From the NCBI GenBank assembly GCA_023418475.1, contig JAEZZO010000055.1:1-64000 (forward strand): 64,000 nucleotides of DNA, given 5' to 3'. Made by a program: the position numbers and the translations under genes. The notes under the pieces were generated by a model that worked only from the letters and a program-made list of their open reading frames with translations, had not been told where the DNA came from and made no database searches. Origin of the DNA: Bacillota bacterium. GTDB taxonomy: Bacteria; Bacillota; Clostridia; Lachnospirales; Lachnospiraceae. Positions 62,689 through 64,000 of this stretch are shown piece by piece (positions within the stretch are counted from its first letter, which is position 1; each line of letters begins with the position of its first letter).

Positions 62689-64000
62689 ATGGCAGATCAG
62701 TATACGAATGAACCTCTTTTAGATATGTTTCTTTTTGAAACATCACAGCTTCTGGAACAGTTGGAGCAATCTATACTGGAAAGTGAGAAGGAATGCTGTT
62801 TTACAGAAAATGCTATAAATGAAATCTTTCGGATCATGCATACCATCAAGGGTTCTGCCGCGATGATGCTGTTTGATGGTATTGCAAAGCTAGCACATTC
62901 TATCGAAGATTTGTTCTTTTATCTGAGAAAGGAAAAACCAGAACAGTATGACTGCTCGGGTCTTTCAGACCTTGTCCTGGAATGTGTGGATTTTATCAAG
63001 ATTGAGGTTGAGAAAATTAAAGGAGGCAGTGCCGCCGATGGTAATAGTGATGAACTGATCCGTTCGATAGGGCATTTTTTAGAGAATCTTAAAGCCATCA
63101 ATCAGGAAACAAGTAGTTCTGCACCGGAAGAAGCTGTTAAATCTGAAAATCACAAACACACTTTCGAAGCAGAAGCGCATGGAACAAATCAATATTACAT
63201 AAGCCAGGACAGACCTGCGGTGCCCTCCTACCCATATGCTTATAAAGCAATTATACATTTTGAAGATGGCTGTGAGATGGAAAATATCCGTGCTTATACA
63301 GTCATCCATCATCTGCAAGATATCACCAAGGAAGTTTACTACCTGCCGCAGGATATTATTGACAGTGACGAAAGTATCAATGTTATCCGCAAGGATGGTT
63401 TTCAGATATTTGTGAAAACGGATTATACTTATGAGAAAATGCAGGATTTCTTCCAACAAACCATTTTTTTGAAAGATCTGGACTTAATTCATCTGGAGGA
63501 TGATAAGGAATTTGACCGATTCAGAAAAAAACCAGAAATTCATCGGGAATTAACGGTTGAGAATCCGGTAAAGGTACCGGAAATTTCATCTTCAAGCACA
63601 GCTCAAAGTATTATTAGTGTCAGTGTTAACAAATTGGACAGGCTGATGGATCTCGTAGGTGAGATGGTTATCGCAGAGGCGATGGTAATACAAAATCCTG
63701 ATCTTAAGGATCTTTCACTTAACAATTTTACGAAGGCAGCCAGACAGCTTAGCAAAATTACGGATGAAATACAGGATATGGTAATGTCAATACGAATGGT
63801 GCCGTTATCTGCAACCTTCACGAAGATGCACCGTATCGTTAGGGATATGTGTAAGAAGCTCGATAAGGAAGTACATCTTGATATCATAGGAGAAGAAACA
63901 GAAGTAGATAAGAATATTATAGAGCATATATCGGATCCACTTATGCATCTGGTTCGAAATTCGGTTGACCATGGTATCGAGACACCGGAAGAACGTATCG
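62689..64000 (+). CDS. cheA: Chemotaxis histidine kinase CheA (5' part)
   Basis: The first 437 codons of CheA are present and the gene runs off the window end. The HPt domain has IMHTIKGSAAMM with the phospho-His near residue 48. A P2-like region is seen near residues 180-285. The dimerisation domain starts ISVSVNKLDRLMDLVGEMV, and the kinase domain begins with HLVRNSVDHGIETPEER (N box). Its ATP-binding G boxes and CheW-like domain lie outside the window. GGGAG precedes ATG 62689. Confidence 0.93.
   Translation, partial: MADQYTNEPLLDMFLFETSQLLEQLEQSILESEKECCFTENAINEIFRIMHTIKGSAAMMLFDGIAKLAHSIEDLFFYLRKEKPEQYDCSGLSDLVLECVDFIKIEVEKIKGGSAADGNSDELIRSIGHFLENLKAINQETSSSAPEEAVKSENHKHTFEAEAHGTNQYYISQDRPAVPSYPYAYKAIIHFEDGCEMENIRAYTVIHHLQDITKEVYYLPQDIIDSDESINVIRKDGFQIFVKTDYTYEKMQDFFQQTIFLKDLDLIHLEDDKEFDRFRKKPEIHRELTVENPVKVPEISSSSTAQSIISVSVNKLDRLMDLVGEMVIAEAMVIQNPDLKDLSLNNFTKAARQLSKITDEIQDMVMSIRMVPLSATFTKMHRIVRDMCKKLDKEVHLDIIGEETEVDKNIIEHISDPLMHLVRNSVDHGIETPEERI

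Noticed and set aside
1..64000. tRNA, rRNA or prophage genes
   Set aside because: No cloverleaf with a CCA-type end, no rRNA-like stretch and no phage structural or integrase genes were seen on either strand.

Overview
The window looks like a chromosomal segment of an anaerobic, low-GC Firmicute of the class Clostridia, most likely family Lachnospiraceae. The main reasons are the six-cysteine SCIFF peptide with its radical-SAM maturase, the gene order recJ-apt-relA-MBL hydrolase-hemZ-hisS, DegV paralogues, DUF3793 and DUF2804 proteins, AT-rich spacers and strong AGGAGG-type ribosome binding sites. I saw no rRNA, tRNA, CRISPR array or prophage.

Region 1 (about 190-16,030) is the most unusual part and reads as a sulfur-acquisition island. 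It starts with a promoter, a leader terminator and a 29-codon leader ORF. These precede a polar amino-acid (cystine-type) ABC importer, followed by a translationally coupled pair of nitrogenase component 1-like proteins (NifD-like and NifK-like) that keep the P-cluster-type cysteines. No NifH-like reductase or cofactor-assembly gene is present. Next come an M20D amidohydrolase, a hidden small yezD gene under its own promoter, a PotABCD-type ABC importer, a peptidase T-like M20 peptidase, a C39-like protein, and a divergent CymR-like Rrf2 regulator/cysteine synthase pair. I infer an anaerobic route that imports, deacylates and reductively cleaves an organosulfur compound and feeds sulfide to CysK. 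The substrate is unknown.

Region 2 (16,100-20,300, minus strand) is a decayed lantibiotic-immunity-type ABC locus: lanE and lanG are intact, while lanF is reduced to its C-terminal part. A 142-bp MITE-like palindrome with 16-bp inverted ends and 8-bp flanking direct repeats lies next to the lanF remnant. A two-component system and an HTH protein follow.

Region 3 (20,400-33,300) is mixed metabolic and accessory DNA: a GMC oxidoreductase with its small subunit, DegV, an MFS transporter, DUF2804, argC, an HD protein, an APH-like kinase, an MBL-fold hydrolase and a NUDIX hydrolase. It carries three C-terminal gene remnants (GH125, adenine deaminase, glycerol-3-phosphate dehydrogenase).

Region 4 (33,300-43,000) holds a secreted six-repeat Ig-like protein and a sugar cluster (GPH symporter, DUF1189 membrane protein, GH13 and GH3 glycosidases). 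Region 5 (43,000-48,300) holds a phospholipase C-like protein, Ogt, PepF, a VOC protein and a second DegV. Region 6 (48,600-59,300) is the conserved Clostridia core block scfA-scfB-recJ-apt-relA-MBL-hemZ-hisS. Region 7 (59,500-64,000) is chemotaxis: an MCP, a TetR regulator, CheY and the start of CheA, which is cut by the window end.

Two families of small palindromic intergenic repeats are scattered through the window. One family ends at the Shine-Dalgarno sequence of the next gene.
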